64,000 bases of DNA, from positions 868,001 through 932,000 of the forward strand of contig NZ_CP166840.1 in NCBI RefSeq assembly GCF_041346925.1, written 5' to 3'. The DNA comes from Agaribacterium sp. ZY112. Its GTDB lineage: Bacteria; Pseudomonadota; Gammaproteobacteria; Pseudomonadales; Cellvibrionaceae. The notes beneath the pieces are model-generated. The model searched no databases. It saw only the letters and a program-made list of their open reading frames with translations, and was not told the origin of the DNA. Position numbers and translations under genes: made by a program. Each line of letters starts with the position of its first letter. The stretch's first letter is position 1. Below are positions 46,821 to 57,884 of the stretch, one piece after another.

Positions 46821-47843
46821 CTACGGGTTGCGAACAATGTCCTCAACTCGTATACCTTGGTCAGCATCAAGTACTAAAGCCATACTGACCTTCTCAAAAG
46901 TACGGAATACCATGATCAAACCAGCACGTTCATCAGGTAGTTTTACCTTGCCGCCAGTGACTCGATCTTTGATATAAGAGCCACGCTTGTAGATGGCTAA
47001 TACATCACCGGTTTTCATTTCTTCACGCTGGCCTCGGTTAATGACAACAATGTCTAACTTACCAACGGTACTAACACCACCTTCAACAGCAAGAATTTCA
47101 CCTTCAATATCAACATCGGGAGACGAAGGGAAAAATGTGGATTCAATGGAGCGCTCTTCTTCACGCAGAAGTCGATCACCAATACGCATTTCTTCTGTGG
47201 TGCGGGTCACCAGCATCGTTGAAATCTCACCTTCAACATTCTCGATAACACCAGAACCAATATCTATTGCTTGAACCCCTAAGAATTCATCGGTGACAGG
47301 GTCCATGTAAACTTCACCTTGGCGATAAACACCATAACCTGAGCGCTCACCTTCAACCTCACCGCGAACATAAGCACGGTCACCAGCGCCTACAACCAAG
47401 TGTTCTTGTGCCCCACTGATAACATAAGGCGACATTTCTAACTCTTCTTTGCCTACTACTCGGCTGCGAGATAAGAAACTATTAATTTCATCTAGAGGGA
47501 TGGTCTCAATCGCTTCACCAGCGCTGATGACATGAGCTTTAGGCTCAAGCTTATATATACGACCAGAGGTATCCAGTGTTAAACGCTTTTTGCCATCAAC
47601 ATAAATAAGGCGAATAGCATCACCAGGATAAATGAGGTGAGGATTTTTAATCTGGGCATTCACATGCCAAATCTCAGGCCAAAGCCACGGATTTTTTAAG
47701 AAGCTTTCCGAGATATCCCACAAGGTATCGCCCTTTACAACAACATGCGTTGTTGGCATATCGTTCTGCCACTGAGGCTCTTCCGCACTCAAAGCCCCAC
47801 TCAAGGCCAGTGCAGCTATCATTCCTGTTAGATACTTTCTCAT
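46821..47843 (-). CDS. LysM-domain envelope protein
   Basis: A 340-residue protein with a Sec signal (MRKYLTGMIAALALSGALSA) and one LysM peptidoglycan-binding domain right after it (about residues 33-80, HVVVKGDTLWDISESFLKNPWLWPEIWHVN..). The rest has repeated beta-like segments with GDRAYVRGE, IGDRLLREE, TGDVLAIYKRG, suggestive of periplasmic modules. The same LysM gene lies between dprA and def in Pseudomonas (PA0020). Divergent from def with about 220 bases between. Confidence 0.9.
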   Translation of the reverse strand: MRKYLTGMIAALALSGALSAEEPQWQNDMPTTHVVVKGDTLWDISESFLKNPWLWPEIWHVNAQIKNPHLIYPGDAIRLIYVDGKKRLTLDTSGRIYKLEPKAHVISAGEAIETIPLDEINSFLSRSRVVGKEELEMSPYVISGAQEHLVVGAGDRAYVRGEVEGERSGYGVYRQGEVYMDPVTDEFLGVQAIDIGSGVIENVEGEISTMLVTRTTEEMRIGDRLLREEERSIESTFFPSSPDVDIEGEILAVEGGVSTVGKLDIVVINRGQREEMKTGDVLAIYKRGSYIKDRVTGGKVKLPDERAGLIMVFRTFEKVSMALVLDADQGIRVEDIVRNP

Positions 47844-48065
47844 TACTTAATGTCCCATAGTATTCGGCGGCGTAGTCAGAAATCGGTATACTGTGTTCTG
47901 AACCCAATTTTCCCTGAGCCCAATGACTAAAGCCCTCAGCTAATACCGCATCGCGGAGTATTAACGGAGCTAGGCACTGAATCGCTTACGAAAATTCAGT
48001 ATAAACCCTTCTCCATCATAATGTTAGCTGGGAAACTTAGGTAAGAACTAGAAGTTTGTCACGTA

Positions 48066-48572
48066 ATGGCACTATTAGAGATATTAGAATTTCCAAATCC
48101 CCAACTTCGTACCGTCGCGACCGAGGTCAAGACCGTAGATGACAGCATTCGTAAGCTAATCGACGATATGTTTGAAACCATGTACGAAGCTCCCGGTGTC
48201 GGCCTAGCTGCTACCCAAATTAACGTTCACAAGCGCGTCATTGTTATTGATGTTAGTGAAGAAAAGAACGAGCCGCTGGTTTTTATTAACCCCAGTGTAG
48301 AAGTACTCGATAAAACCGAGTACAGCTATGAAGAAGGCTGCCTTTCTGTGCCTGGCTTCTACGAAGAAGTCACTCGCCCAGAGCGTGTACGTGTTAGCGC
48401 CTTAGACCGAGATGGCAAAGAGTTCAGCATCGAACCAGAGGGTCTATTAGCGGTATGTATTCAGCACGAAATAGATCATCTTAATGGTAAGTTGTTTGTT
48501 GATTACATCTCCAACATTAAGCGCCAACGTATTCGCAAAAAACTAGAAAAACAGCACCGCGCTCGCGGTTAA
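48066..48572 (+). CDS. def: Peptide deformylase
   Basis: Def removes the formyl group from new proteins. The 168-residue metalloenzyme has the three motifs GVGLAATQ (44-51), EGCLSVPG (90-97, metal Cys92) and QHEIDHLNG (133-141, metal His134 and His138, Glu135). It starts the rightward cluster def-fmt-rsmB-trkA-trkH, with fmt 8 bases on. Confidence 0.98.
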   Translation: MALLEILEFPNPQLRTVATEVKTVDDSIRKLIDDMFETMYEAPGVGLAATQINVHKRVIVIDVSEEKNEPLVFINPSVEVLDKTEYSYEEGCLSVPGFYEEVTRPERVRVSALDRDGKEFSIEPEGLLAVCIQHEIDHLNGKLFVDYISNIKRQRIRKKLEKQHRARG

Positions 48573-48580
48573 GGTAGAGC

Positions 48581-49519
48581 ATGGCTCTCAATATCATTTT
48601 TGCTGGCACACCCGTTTTTGCAGAGCGTCACTTAGACGCTCTTATAAAAAGCGAGCACAACATTGTTGCCGTTTACAGCCAACCCGACCGACCTGCAGGT
48701 CGTGGTAAAAAACTAACAGCCAGCCCAGTGAAGCAGCTAGCTTTGCAACATGAGATACCTGTATTACAACCTCTAAGCCTTAAAACAGAAGATGCTCAAC
48801 AAGAACTAAACAACTTTGATGCAGACCTGATGGTTGTCGTTGCTTACGGCTTGATCTTGCCACAAGCAGTACTTGATAGCCCACGCTTCGGCTGCCTTAA
48901 TGTGCACGGTTCTATCCTGCCTAGATGGCGAGGTGCAGCGCCTATACAAAGAGCAATCGAAGCCGGAGACCATGAGAGCGGTGTCACAATTATGCAAATG
49001 GACGAAGGTTTAGATACCGGCGCCATGCTGCTTAAAAAGACTTGCTCAATATCAGCAACAGAGACCAGCGCCTCTTTGCATGACAAACTCGCCGACATCG
49101 GCCCTCAAGCCTTACTTGAGACAATAAATGCTATCGAAACTAAGACACTCAATAGCGAAGCACAAGATGATAGCTTGAGTAATTACGCCGCCAAGATTGA
49201 AAAATCTGAAGCGCAGATTAGCTGGCAAGAAGATGCCCAGCTTATCGATAGACGTATACGCGCTTTTGTCCCCTTCCCTGTTTGTTACAGTGAATTAGCA
49301 GGGCAGCGCTTTAAGATTCACAAAGCCAAACCAAGCGCTGAAACAGTTGCTAAACGCCCCGGTGAGCTTAAGTTACAAGGCCAAAGCTTATTTGTGCAAT
49401 GCGGTAAAGGCAGCTTAGAGCTGATCACCGTGCAAGCACCGGGGAAAAAAGCAATGCCAAGCCAAGACTGGCTAAATGGCCTGGGTTTCAAATTACCCGC
49501 CAACGAGTTTGACTCTTAA
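48581..49519 (+). CDS. fmt: Methionyl-tRNA formyltransferase
   Basis: Fmt formylates Met-tRNAfMet using 10-formyl-THF. The 312-residue protein has IIFAGTPVFAERHL, VVAYGLILPQAVL, NVHGSILPRWRGAAPIQRAI with the catalytic Asn/His, and MDEGLDTGAML (Asp), then a C-terminal tRNA-binding domain (PGELKLQGQSLFVQCG..). It forms the conserved def-fmt pair. Confidence 0.98.
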   Translation: MALNIIFAGTPVFAERHLDALIKSEHNIVAVYSQPDRPAGRGKKLTASPVKQLALQHEIPVLQPLSLKTEDAQQELNNFDADLMVVVAYGLILPQAVLDSPRFGCLNVHGSILPRWRGAAPIQRAIEAGDHESGVTIMQMDEGLDTGAMLLKKTCSISATETSASLHDKLADIGPQALLETINAIETKTLNSEAQDDSLSNYAAKIEKSEAQISWQEDAQLIDRRIRAFVPFPVCYSELAGQRFKIHKAKPSAETVAKRPGELKLQGQSLFVQCGKGSLELITVQAPGKKAMPSQDWLNGLGFKLPANEFDS

Positions 49520-49520
49520 T

Positions 49521-50828
49521 ATGAATGTTCGCGCAGCAGCGGCTAAAACATTAAGCCCAATACTCAAAGAAGAAGCGTCCTTACAAAGCCATTTTGATGA
49601 CGCAGCTGAAAAAATCCCCGCTCAAGATAGAGCCCTGTTCCACACTCTTGTTTATGGCTGTTTACGACACTATGAGTGGCTGGATTTTATTAGCCAGCAA
49701 CTGCTAAGCAAAAAGCTAAAAAATAAAGACAGCGATGTTAAAGCTCTTATTTTGCTTGGTATTTATCAGCTTGAATTGATGCGAACACCGGATCACGCAG
49801 CTATTAGCGAAACCGTACAAGCAGCGGTAAAGCTAAAAAAACCTTGGGCAAAAAATTTAGTTAATGCGGTACTGCGCAACTTTGTTAGAGAACGCGACAA
49901 CATACTTAACAAAACTGCCAATTCCGACGAAGCCCAGCACAACTGCCCACAGTGGTTGCTTGAAACTCTCAAGCAAGACTGGCCTAAAACATGGCCAACT
50001 ATTGTCGCAGCCATGGCAGAACAAGCCCCTCTGACTTTGCGCACGAATACACTACGCCAAAACCGAGAGCAGCTTCAAGAGCTGTTAAGCAAAAGCGATA
50101 TTGACTGTCAGCCTACGTCCTATAGTAATGTCGGTATCATCAGCTCATCACCAAAGGTATTCGAGCTAGATTGCTTTAAAGACGGCTGCTTTAGCGTGCA
50201 AGATGAAGCCGCTCAACTGAGTGCTTCATTATTACAGCTTGAAGCCGGTCAACGAGTACTTGACGCCTGTGCCGCCCCCGGCGGTAAAAGCACACATATT
50301 CTTGAGCAGCAACCCGAACTCAAACAGCTAGTGAGTCTGGAAATAGATGCTAAGCGCGCTGAGCGTATGCAGCAAAACTTCGAGCGCCTAAAACTACAGC
50401 AAAGAGCAACAATTCAAGTAGCCGATGCCGCCAATTTAAATCAGTGGTGGGATAAACAACCCTTTGATCGAATTTTATTGGATGCGCCTTGTAGCGCCAG
50501 CGGCATTATTCGTCGTCACCCAGATATTAAACGACTGCGCCGCAGCGATGACCCTGCGCAACTTAGCTCTCTGCAAGAACAATTATTAAAGCAACTTTGG
50601 CAATGTTTAAAACCAGGTGGTATTTTGCTTTATGCGACCTGTTCTATTTTTAAGCGTGAAAACGAACAGCAAATAGCTCAATTTTTGCAAACACAAAAAG
50701 ACGCAAAGCATCTCGAGATAAATGCTACTTGGGGTGAAAAACGCAGCTTTGGTCGACAACTCTTTCCCACTAAGGGAGCCCATGACGGCTTTTATTATGC
50801 TTGTTTAATAAAAGATCAGGAGATCTAG
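49521..50828 (+). CDS. rsmB: 16S rRNA (cytosine967-C5)-methyltransferase
   Basis: RsmB methylates C967 of 16S rRNA. The 435-residue protein has an N-terminal NusB-like RNA-binding domain (about 1-135) and a SAM-dependent MTase domain with DACAAPGGKS (motif I), DAPCSASGIIRRHPDIK (motif IV Cys) and YATCSIFKRENEQQ (motif VI Cys). ATG 49521 is chosen, 1 base after the fmt stop. In operon with fmt and trkA. Confidence 0.96.
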   Translation: MNVRAAAAKTLSPILKEEASLQSHFDDAAEKIPAQDRALFHTLVYGCLRHYEWLDFISQQLLSKKLKNKDSDVKALILLGIYQLELMRTPDHAAISETVQAAVKLKKPWAKNLVNAVLRNFVRERDNILNKTANSDEAQHNCPQWLLETLKQDWPKTWPTIVAAMAEQAPLTLRTNTLRQNREQLQELLSKSDIDCQPTSYSNVGIISSSPKVFELDCFKDGCFSVQDEAAQLSASLLQLEAGQRVLDACAAPGGKSTHILEQQPELKQLVSLEIDAKRAERMQQNFERLKLQQRATIQVADAANLNQWWDKQPFDRILLDAPCSASGIIRRHPDIKRLRRSDDPAQLSSLQEQLLKQLWQCLKPGGILLYATCSIFKRENEQQIAQFLQTQKDAKHLEINATWGEKRSFGRQLFPTKGAHDGFYYACLIKDQEI

Positions 50829-50834
50829 AGCAGG

Positions 50835-52232
50835 ATGAAAATCATTATTCTCGGGGCAGGACGCGTTGGCGGTACCCTAGCCACACACCTGAGTAGTGAA
50901 GCCAATGACATTACCGTTATCGATAGCGAAGACGGTCGTTTGCGCTCTTTACTCGATCGCATTGATATTGGTGTTGTAAACGGTCACGCCTCTCACCCTG
51001 AAGTATTAATGCAGGCCGGTATTGAAGATGCTGACATGCTGATTGCAGTAACGGGTATTGATGAAATTAATATGCTCGCTTGCCAAATCGCCCACAGCCT
51101 TTTTAGAACCCCGACGAAAATTGCTCGAATACGGGCCCCCGAATACGCAAGCTATGAAGGCCTCTATGGTGACAACGCAATGCCAGTTGATGTCATTATT
51201 AGCCCAGAGCAACTTGTTAGTGATCATATAAGTCGCTTAGTAAAGCAGCCTGGCGCCTTACAAGTGATGGATTTTGCAAAAGGCGTTGTCCAGCTGGTTG
51301 CCGTACGCGCTTATTTTGGCGGCCCTTTAGTTGGCCAAGAATTACGCTACATACGCCAGCATATTCCTAATATTGATACTCGAGTAGCGGCCATTTATAG
51401 AAAAAATCGCGCCCTGCTCGCCAGCGGTAATACAGTTATTGAAGCTGATGATGAAGTCTTTTTTATTGCAGCAAAAGAAGATATTCGCACCGTAGTAAGC
51501 GAATTTAGACGTGCAGACCGCCCTTATAAACGTATTATTATTGCAGGTGGCGGTAATATTGGTATGCGTCTAGCTAGGCAACTCGAAACGCAATATTCCG
51601 TTAAGATTATTGATAATAATGCCGCACGCTGCGACTACCTCGCTGAAAACCTTAACAATACCGTTGTTCTAAAAGGTAATGCTTCCGATCAGGAATTACT
51701 CACAGCAGAAAACATTGAAGATACCGATGTTTTCCTTTGTGTAACTAATAGTGATGAAGCCAATATTATGAGCTCGATGCTAGCTAAAAAGCTTGGTGCT
51801 CATAAGGTAATAACTCTGATCAATAAACATGCCTATGTCGACTTGGTTCAATTTAGCGACATTGACATTACCGTCTCACCTCAGCAGGTCACCATTGGTA
51901 CATTACTCACACACGTCAGACGTGGTGATATTGTTAATGTTCACAGCCTCCGCCGAGGTGCTGCAGAAGCCATTGAAGTTGTCGCCCACGGGGATGAGAA
52001 GAATTCCAAAGTAGTTGGTAAAGCCATTGAGGATATCGATCTTCCTGAAGGAGCAATGATCGGTGCGATTGTTCGAGAATACCAAGATAAAGACGAGACC
52101 CTTCAAGAAGTACTTATTGCTCATGACGATCTCATTATTCTCAGCGGTGATCACGTTATCGTCTTTGTGGTCGACAAACGCTATACCCGAGACATAGAAC
52201 GACTTTTCCAAGTCGGTTTTACTTTTTTCTGA
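50835..52232 (+). CDS. trkA: Potassium uptake regulator TrkA
   Basis: TrkA is the cytosolic NAD(H)/ATP-binding gating ring of the Trk K+ system. The 465-residue protein has two tandem RCK units: [17 protein letters not shown] at the start and [17 protein letters not shown] near residue 235, each followed by a TrkA_C part (e.g. [27 protein letters not shown]). rsmB stops 6 bases before it; trkH begins 19 bases after. Confidence 0.97.
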   Translation: MKIIILGAGRVGGTLATHLSSEANDITVIDSEDGRLRSLLDRIDIGVVNGHASHPEVLMQAGIEDADMLIAVTGIDEINMLACQIAHSLFRTPTKIARIRAPEYASYEGLYGDNAMPVDVIISPEQLVSDHISRLVKQPGALQVMDFAKGVVQLVAVRAYFGGPLVGQELRYIRQHIPNIDTRVAAIYRKNRALLASGNTVIEADDEVFFIAAKEDIRTVVSEFRRADRPYKRIIIAGGGNIGMRLARQLETQYSVKIIDNNAARCDYLAENLNNTVVLKGNASDQELLTAENIEDTDVFLCVTNSDEANIMSSMLAKKLGAHKVITLINKHAYVDLVQFSDIDITVSPQQVTIGTLLTHVRRGDIVNVHSLRRGAAEAIEVVAHGDEKNSKVVGKAIEDIDLPEGAMIGAIVREYQDKDETLQEVLIAHDDLIILSGDHVIVFVVDKRYTRDIERLFQVGFTFF

Positions 52233-52251
52233 TTCATTTAGGCTGGCAGAA

Positions 52252-53700
52252 ATGTACTACGCAGTTATTTCAAAAATTCTCGGCATATTATTAATGCTGT
52301 TTAGCCTAACTCTACTGCCACCCGCTTTTGTTTCACTTTATTACGCAGATGGCACCCACGTTAGCTTTTTTATTAGTTTTGCCATTAGTTTTGCAACCGG
52401 CCTTGCTGCGTGGATGCCTGTTTATAGAGAACGAAAAGATCTGCGCACTCGTGATGGTTTTTTAGTTACAGCATTATTTTGGCTGGTACTGGGTAGTTTT
52501 GGGGCTTTGCCCTTTATTCTTGCTGACTCCCCATCCTTAAGTATCGTTGATGCCATGTTTGAAAGTATCAGTGGTTTAACCACAACTGGCGCAACTATTC
52601 TTACTAATATCGATTCTTTACCTAAGGCAATTTTATATTATCGGCAGCAATTACAGTGGCTTGGTGGCATTGGTATTATTGTTATTGCGGTAGCTATTTT
52701 ACCCATGCTTGGCATCGGTGGCATGCAGCTATACAGGGCTGAAACTCCAGGTCCAGTGAAAGATAGTAAGTTAACCCCTAGAATAACTGAAACAGCTAAG
52801 GCCTTATTTTTAATTTATTTAAGCTTAACGATCGCTTGTGCAACAGCATACTGGCTTGCGGGTATGACCATGTTTGATGCCATTGGTCACGCTTTTTCAA
52901 CCGTTGCTATTGGGGGGTTTTCTACTCACGACCAGAGCATGGCTTTTTTTGATAGCCCCGCTATTTTAATTGTTTCAATGGTCTTTATGGTGCTTGCCGG
53001 TATTAACTTTGCGCTGCACTTTTTTGCTTGGCGAGCCAAAAGTATCAGTCATTATTTTTTCGACCCCGAATCACGATTCTACATGGGAATGATTACTTTT
53101 GGTCTCATCGTAACCGTGACCTACCTTTGGCACAGTGGTACTTATGAACTCGAAACAGCGGCTCTTTATGGCAGCTTTGAGCTCATATCAATATTAACCA
53201 CTACCGGATTTGGTGTGGCTGACTTCAGTGCTTGGCCAACTTTTTTGCCGATGTTTATTTTCTTATTTGCCTTTATGGGTGGCTGTGCCGGTTCCACAGG
53301 TGGCGGCATTAAGATGATCCGAATCTTATTGATTATCAAACAAGGCGCGCGAGAGATTCACAGGCTGATTCATACCAACGCTATTGTGCCTGTAAAGATT
53401 GGTAAAAAAATTGTATCAGATCGAGTAATAGATGCTGTTTGGGGCTTTTTCTCCATGTATGTACTGGCATACATAATCTTGTGCTTGTTATTACTTGCCA
53501 CCGGCATGGACTTTCTCACAGCCTTTAGCGCAGTTGGTGCGAGCATTAACAACTTAGGCCCAGGCCTTGCGGATGTAAGTGCACATTACGGCTCTATTAG
53601 TGATTCAGCAAAATGGCTGTTATGTTTTGCTATGTTATTAGGTCGTTTAGAAGTGTTTACGCTTTTGGTGTTATTTTCACCAATGTTTTGGCGACGCTAG
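52252..53700 (+). CDS. trkH: Potassium transporter TrkH
   Basis: TrkH is the K+-conducting membrane subunit. The 482-residue protein shows four M-P-M units; the pore turns contain SGLTTTGATI, STVAIGGFST, ILTTTGFGVAD and GASINNLGPG, each with the selectivity-filter Gly. It works with TrkA encoded just upstream. The last codon is followed by a hairpin (53695). Confidence 0.96.
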   Translation: MYYAVISKILGILLMLFSLTLLPPAFVSLYYADGTHVSFFISFAISFATGLAAWMPVYRERKDLRTRDGFLVTALFWLVLGSFGALPFILADSPSLSIVDAMFESISGLTTTGATILTNIDSLPKAILYYRQQLQWLGGIGIIVIAVAILPMLGIGGMQLYRAETPGPVKDSKLTPRITETAKALFLIYLSLTIACATAYWLAGMTMFDAIGHAFSTVAIGGFSTHDQSMAFFDSPAILIVSMVFMVLAGINFALHFFAWRAKSISHYFFDPESRFYMGMITFGLIVTVTYLWHSGTYELETAALYGSFELISILTTTGFGVADFSAWPTFLPMFIFLFAFMGGCAGSTGGGIKMIRILLIIKQGAREIHRLIHTNAIVPVKIGKKIVSDRVIDAVWGFFSMYVLAYIILCLLLLATGMDFLTAFSAVGASINNLGPGLADVSAHYGSISDSAKWLLCFAMLLGRLEVFTLLVLFSPMFWRR

Positions 53701-53723
53701 CTAAAGAGAGCTATAAGCTAGCG
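53695..53723. repeat. Hairpin at convergent trkH/acyltransferase ends
   Basis: CGCTAGCT / AGCTAGCG (8-base arms, 13-base loop) spans the trkH stop and touches the 3' end of the converging acyltransferase gene. Without a T-run it is at best a weak terminator. Confidence 0.55.
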
Positions 53724-54617
53724 CCTGTAAAATGCTTTACCTTCACCTCCAACAGGCTGCTTTTTAAAACGCTTATACTCCCACTGGTATTGCTCTGGAC
53801 ACTCAAGTACTAAAGCTTCGACACTTTTATTTAAGCCAACTAAGCTCTCTTGCTGATCTTCACTGTAAATAAGCTCATCGGGTTTGCGTAAACGAATTTC
53901 AAAACCGCCATCTACTCGGCAGGCATAGGCCATAATGATTTCACAGCCAGTGCGTTTAATTAAGCCATGGATCAAGCTCATCGTATAAGCAGGCAGTGTA
54001 AAAAAGGGGGCGTATTCACCACTGCCTTCATCAGGTACTTGATCAGGTAAAATACCGCTTATCTGACCTTTTTTTAAACGTCCTAACAAAGCTGCCACAC
54101 CACGAGCAGTGGTAGGTACCAGCTGCGCACCGCTTGCTTCCCGACTGTGCTTAACAAAGTCTTCCAACCATTGTTGTTTAGGGGGCTGATACAAACTACT
54201 CACATCACCATAAGCCGGTAGACACTTACCAAGTACTTCCCAGTTCCCAAGATGAGGGCCAACAACAATGACACCTTTAGCAGCTTCTACAGCATTTTTT
54301 AATAACTCTTCGCCATCAATTTTTAATACCCGCTTATTGAGCCAAGCTTGATTTCTATGCCATACAAGCAGCATCTCTAGAGCAACCTTGCCTGTTTCTT
54401 TAAGGCTTTGCTTAGCTAGTTTTCGCTGTTCTTCTTTACTTAAGTTGGGTAAACATCGCTCTATATTTTTTTCGGTAACCCAGCGCTCTCGGCCATTTAT
54501 AAGCCAAGCCGTAGCACCAAAAAATGAACCCAAGCCCCTTGCAACAAACAAAGGCAAAGATCCTAAAAGCTGCAAGCCAGCAAAACTACATTTACGAATA
54601 AACGGTGATGAAGCCAC
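53718..54617 (-). CDS. Lipid A biosynthesis acyltransferase-type protein (HtrB/LpxL family)
   Basis: A 299-residue member of the LpxL/LpxM family, which adds secondary acyl chains to lipid A at the inner membrane. Motifs: PHLGNWEVL (H-x4-E catalytic), SLYQPPKQQWLEDFV, ILPDQVPDEG and FFTLPAYTM. There is a hydrophobic N-terminus (about 11-35). A homologue sits near glyQ in Pseudomonas (PA0011). Acyl specificity is unknown. Confidence 0.92.
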   Translation of the reverse strand: MASSPFIRKCSFAGLQLLGSLPLFVARGLGSFFGATAWLINGRERWVTEKNIERCLPNLSKEEQRKLAKQSLKETGKVALEMLLVWHRNQAWLNKRVLKIDGEELLKNAVEAAKGVIVVGPHLGNWEVLGKCLPAYGDVSSLYQPPKQQWLEDFVKHSREASGAQLVPTTARGVAALLGRLKKGQISGILPDQVPDEGSGEYAPFFTLPAYTMSLIHGLIKRTGCEIIMAYACRVDGGFEIRLRKPDELIYSEDQQESLVGLNKSVEALVLECPEQYQWEYKRFKKQPVGGEGKAFYRR

Positions 54618-54722
54618 AAGTCTTCCCTAGAAAAATTCAGACGCTTAGTTTGCCAGAAAAGCGCCAAGTTCTCGATTCAAACACTTATTTTTAATCTTCG
54701 CTCTTAAAGCCTAGCTTCGACC

Positions 54723-54752
54723 GTGACGGTTCTTGTTTGAAAGGGCTATAAT
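54723..54752 (+). promoter_or_regulatory. Promoter for glyQS
   Basis: A consensus -10 TATAAT (54747-54752) has GTGACG (54723-54728), a fair -35, 18 bases upstream. It lies about 95 bases before glyQ. Confidence 0.6.
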
Positions 54753-54846
54753 TGCGCCCTTTGTCGGCGCAGCATCCTTCACTGGATAATAGTTAGTACT
54801 CACTTCTAGTGCGCTACCACTACAAACATTTTAGATAGGTAATACA

Positions 54847-55800
54847 GTGTCTGACGTAGACGTAAGCACCTTTCAGGGTTTAATTCTTGCCCTGCAAAAA
54901 TATTGGGCCGAACAAGGCTGTGTTGTACTGCAACCCGTAGACCTTGAAGTCGGTGCCGGTACTTTTCACTCAGCAACGTTCTTGAGAGCTATTGGCCCTG
55001 AAAACTGGAGCAGCGCTTACGTTCAGCCATGCCGACGCCCTACCGATGGCCGCTACGGTGAAAACCCTAACCGTCTACAACACTATTACCAATTCCAGGT
55101 TGTACTCAAACCTTCGCCTAGCAATATCCAAGAGCTATATCTAAACAGCTTGAAACACCTTGGTCTCGACCCGCTCAAACACGATATTCGCTTTGTAGAG
55201 GATAACTGGGAAAGCCCTACTCTTGGTGCTTGGGGTCTAGGCTGGGAAGTGTGGTTAGACGGCATGGAAGTCACTCAGTTTACCTATTTCCAACAAGTAG
55301 GTGGTATTGAATGCTACCCGGTAACAGGTGAAATCACCTACGGACTTGAACGTATTGCAATGTATTTGCAAAACGTTGACTCCATTTACGACTTGGTTTG
55401 GACCATTGGCCCTGATGGTAAAGCGGTAAGCTATGGTGATGTCTTCCATCAAAACGAAGTTGAAATGTCTGCCTATAACTTTGAGCACGCTGACACAGAG
55501 TTTTTGTTTACGAGTTTTGACAAATATGAAAGCGAAGCACAACGTCTCATTGAATTGGGCTTACCTTTACCAGCTTATGAGCTAGTTATTAAAGCTAGCC
55601 ACAGCTTCAACCTATTGGATGCACGTAGCGCAATTTCCGTCACTGAACGTCAACGATTTATTTTACGCGTACGCACATTGGCGCGCAGTGTCGCTCAAGC
55701 CTATTTTGATGCTCGTTTAAAACTCGGCTTCCCCCTAGCTGACGAAGCCCTTCGCGACGAAGTCATCACTCGCCACCAAGCAGAAACAAAGGACGCCTAA
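54847..55800 (+). CDS. glyQ: Glycine-tRNA ligase alpha subunit
   Basis: GlyQ carries the aminoacylation site of the alpha2beta2 bacterial glycyl-tRNA synthetase. The 317-residue protein contains [22 protein letters not shown], the [24 protein letters not shown] motif 2 region and [20 protein letters not shown] (motif 3). GTG 54847 is the start, with AGGT upstream. It is coupled to glyS (stop and start 1 base apart). Confidence 0.98.
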   Translation: MSDVDVSTFQGLILALQKYWAEQGCVVLQPVDLEVGAGTFHSATFLRAIGPENWSSAYVQPCRRPTDGRYGENPNRLQHYYQFQVVLKPSPSNIQELYLNSLKHLGLDPLKHDIRFVEDNWESPTLGAWGLGWEVWLDGMEVTQFTYFQQVGGIECYPVTGEITYGLERIAMYLQNVDSIYDLVWTIGPDGKAVSYGDVFHQNEVEMSAYNFEHADTEFLFTSFDKYESEAQRLIELGLPLPAYELVIKASHSFNLLDARSAISVTERQRFILRVRTLARSVAQAYFDARLKLGFPLADEALRDEVITRHQAETKDA

Positions 55801-55801
55801 G

Positions 55802-57877
55802 ATGAGCAGTAATTATCTATTTGAATTAGGCACTGAAGAGCTGCCACCCAAATCACTAAGCACTTTGAGCCAAGCTCTATGCAAGGGTGTAGAACAAGGT
55901 TTAAAGGTTTTAGGTTTACATTTTGAAAGCTTTGAACCTTTTGCAAGCCCGCGTCGGCTTGCTTTTATTATTAAAGGCTTAGATGAACAAACGCCTATTA
56001 CAGAGTTAGAACAGTTTGGCCCTCCAGCTAAAGTTGGCTTTGATGCTGAAGGCAAACCTACCAAAGCGGCTCTGGCTTTCTGCCAGCGCAACGGTGTTGC
56101 TATTGAAGATATTACAGTTGCCTCTGATGGTAAAGTTGACAAACTTCTATGCAAAGTAAAAAAAGGGGGTGAGCTTACCGATGCCCTATTGCCAACGATT
56201 ATTGAAAAAGCTTTAGCCGAGTTGCCTATTGCCAAGCGTATGCGCTGGGGGGCAAGCCGCACAGAGTTTGTACGCCCTGTTCAATGGCTTGTTTTCTTAA
56301 AAGACAGTGACATTGTCGATTGCAATTTATTAGGTGCACAGGCGGGTCGTATTACACGCGGTCATCGCTTCCTTGGTCAGGCTAAAATTGAACTAGCTGA
56401 TGTTAATAGCTATCAAAACGCCCTATTAGAACAGGGTAAAGTTGTTGCCGATTTCAATGCTCGACGCTCTATGATTCAGCAGCAAGTTCAAGAGGTTGCT
56501 GTAGAGATCAACGGAACAGCTGTTATTGATAGCGATCTACTAGATGAAGTCACAGGTTTAGTTGAATGGCCAGTTGCTTTAAGCGGCTCTTTTGATAAAG
56601 AGTTTTTGCAAGTTCCAGCAGAAGCGCTTATTAGTTCAATGAAAGAGCATCAAAAGTATTTTCATGTCGTAAATGATAATAATGAACTACTGCCTTATTT
56701 TATTACGATATCTAACATTGAAAGTGACGACTATTCAGCAATAAAACAAGGCAACGAAAAAGTTATTCGCCCTCGCTTAGCTGATGCAGCTTTCTTTTTT
56801 GAAACAGATAAGAAAAGCAGCTTAGAGTCACGCAGAGAAAAATTAAAGACTGTTGTTTTCCAAGCCAAGCTTGGCAGCATTTTTGATAAAACTGAGCGCA
56901 TTAAGCATTTAAGTATTTTTATAGCCAAGCAATTAAAACTTGAATCTAACGATGCGGTTCGCGCAGCAGAGCTTTGTAAGAGCGATTTAGTCAGCGCCAT
57001 GGTTTATGAGTTTCCAGAGCTACAAGGTATCGCTGGTTATCACTACGCATTAAACGATGCTGAAAACCAAGAAGTCGCTACAGCTATTAACGAACATTAT
57101 TTGCCCAAATTTGCGGGTGATAAACTACCAAGTACTAACACAGCTGCAATCGTTGCGCTCGCAGATCGCATTGATACCATTGTAGGTATTTTTGGTATTG
57201 GCCAAATCCCAACGGGCTCAAAAGATCCATTTGCACTTCGTCGTGCCTCTGTTGCAGTTTTGCGCTTATTGGTTGAGCTGGAATTCAGCTTAGATTTAAA
57301 GGCCTTATTAGAACAAGCAGCAAAACAGTTCAACAATATTACAGACCAACAAGCCGTTGTAACTGAGGTTCAGAATTATATTATCGAACGCTTTAAAGCT
57401 TGGTATGAAGAAGCAGGTATTGCGGCAGAAGTATTCCAAGCAGTCAGTGTAAAAGACCTAAGCGTTCCTTTGGATATTCATCGTCGCGTATTAGCTGTTA
57501 GCGAGTTTAGTAAGGGTGATGACGCAGAAGCCTTAGCTGCCGCCAATAAGCGTGTTGCCAATATTCTTGCGAAACTTGATAGTGACGCACCAACAACTGT
57601 TGATAGCGAGCTATTACAAGAGCAAGCCGAAATAGACCTACATGCTGCTCTTACGGACTTAAAATCTAAAGTAGAGTCTGAGCTTGCAGACAGTGCTTAC
57701 CAAGATGCCTTGGCAACATTAAGTAGCTTGCGCAACAGTGTTGATGCTTTTTTTGATCAAGTGATGGTGATGTGTGATGACGAAAAGCTGAAGCTCAACC
57801 GCTTAAGCTTGCTCAACATTTTACGTCAGCGCTTTTTAGAAGTTGCAGATATTAGTTTATTAGCTGTTAAACGCTAG
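55802..57877 (+). CDS. glyS: Glycine-tRNA ligase beta subunit
   Basis: GlyS (691 residues) binds tRNA-Gly for the heterotetrameric enzyme. It contains LFELGTEELPPKSL at the start, the HD-like middle part, and PTGSKDPFALRRASVAVLRLL (conserved), then the C-terminal anticodon-binding domain (DALATLSSLRNSVDAFFDQVMVM). It forms an operon with glyQ and is followed by a strong hairpin. Confidence 0.97.
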   Translation: MSSNYLFELGTEELPPKSLSTLSQALCKGVEQGLKVLGLHFESFEPFASPRRLAFIIKGLDEQTPITELEQFGPPAKVGFDAEGKPTKAALAFCQRNGVAIEDITVASDGKVDKLLCKVKKGGELTDALLPTIIEKALAELPIAKRMRWGASRTEFVRPVQWLVFLKDSDIVDCNLLGAQAGRITRGHRFLGQAKIELADVNSYQNALLEQGKVVADFNARRSMIQQQVQEVAVEINGTAVIDSDLLDEVTGLVEWPVALSGSFDKEFLQVPAEALISSMKEHQKYFHVVNDNNELLPYFITISNIESDDYSAIKQGNEKVIRPRLADAAFFFETDKKSSLESRREKLKTVVFQAKLGSIFDKTERIKHLSIFIAKQLKLESNDAVRAAELCKSDLVSAMVYEFPELQGIAGYHYALNDAENQEVATAINEHYLPKFAGDKLPSTNTAAIVALADRIDTIVGIFGIGQIPTGSKDPFALRRASVAVLRLLVELEFSLDLKALLEQAAKQFNNITDQQAVVTEVQNYIIERFKAWYEEAGIAAEVFQAVSVKDLSVPLDIHRRVLAVSEFSKGDDAEALAAANKRVANILAKLDSDAPTTVDSELLQEQAEIDLHAALTDLKSKVESELADSAYQDALATLSSLRNSVDAFFDQVMVMCDDEKLKLNRLSLLNILRQRFLEVADISLLAVKR

Positions 57878-57884
57878 TTCTGCT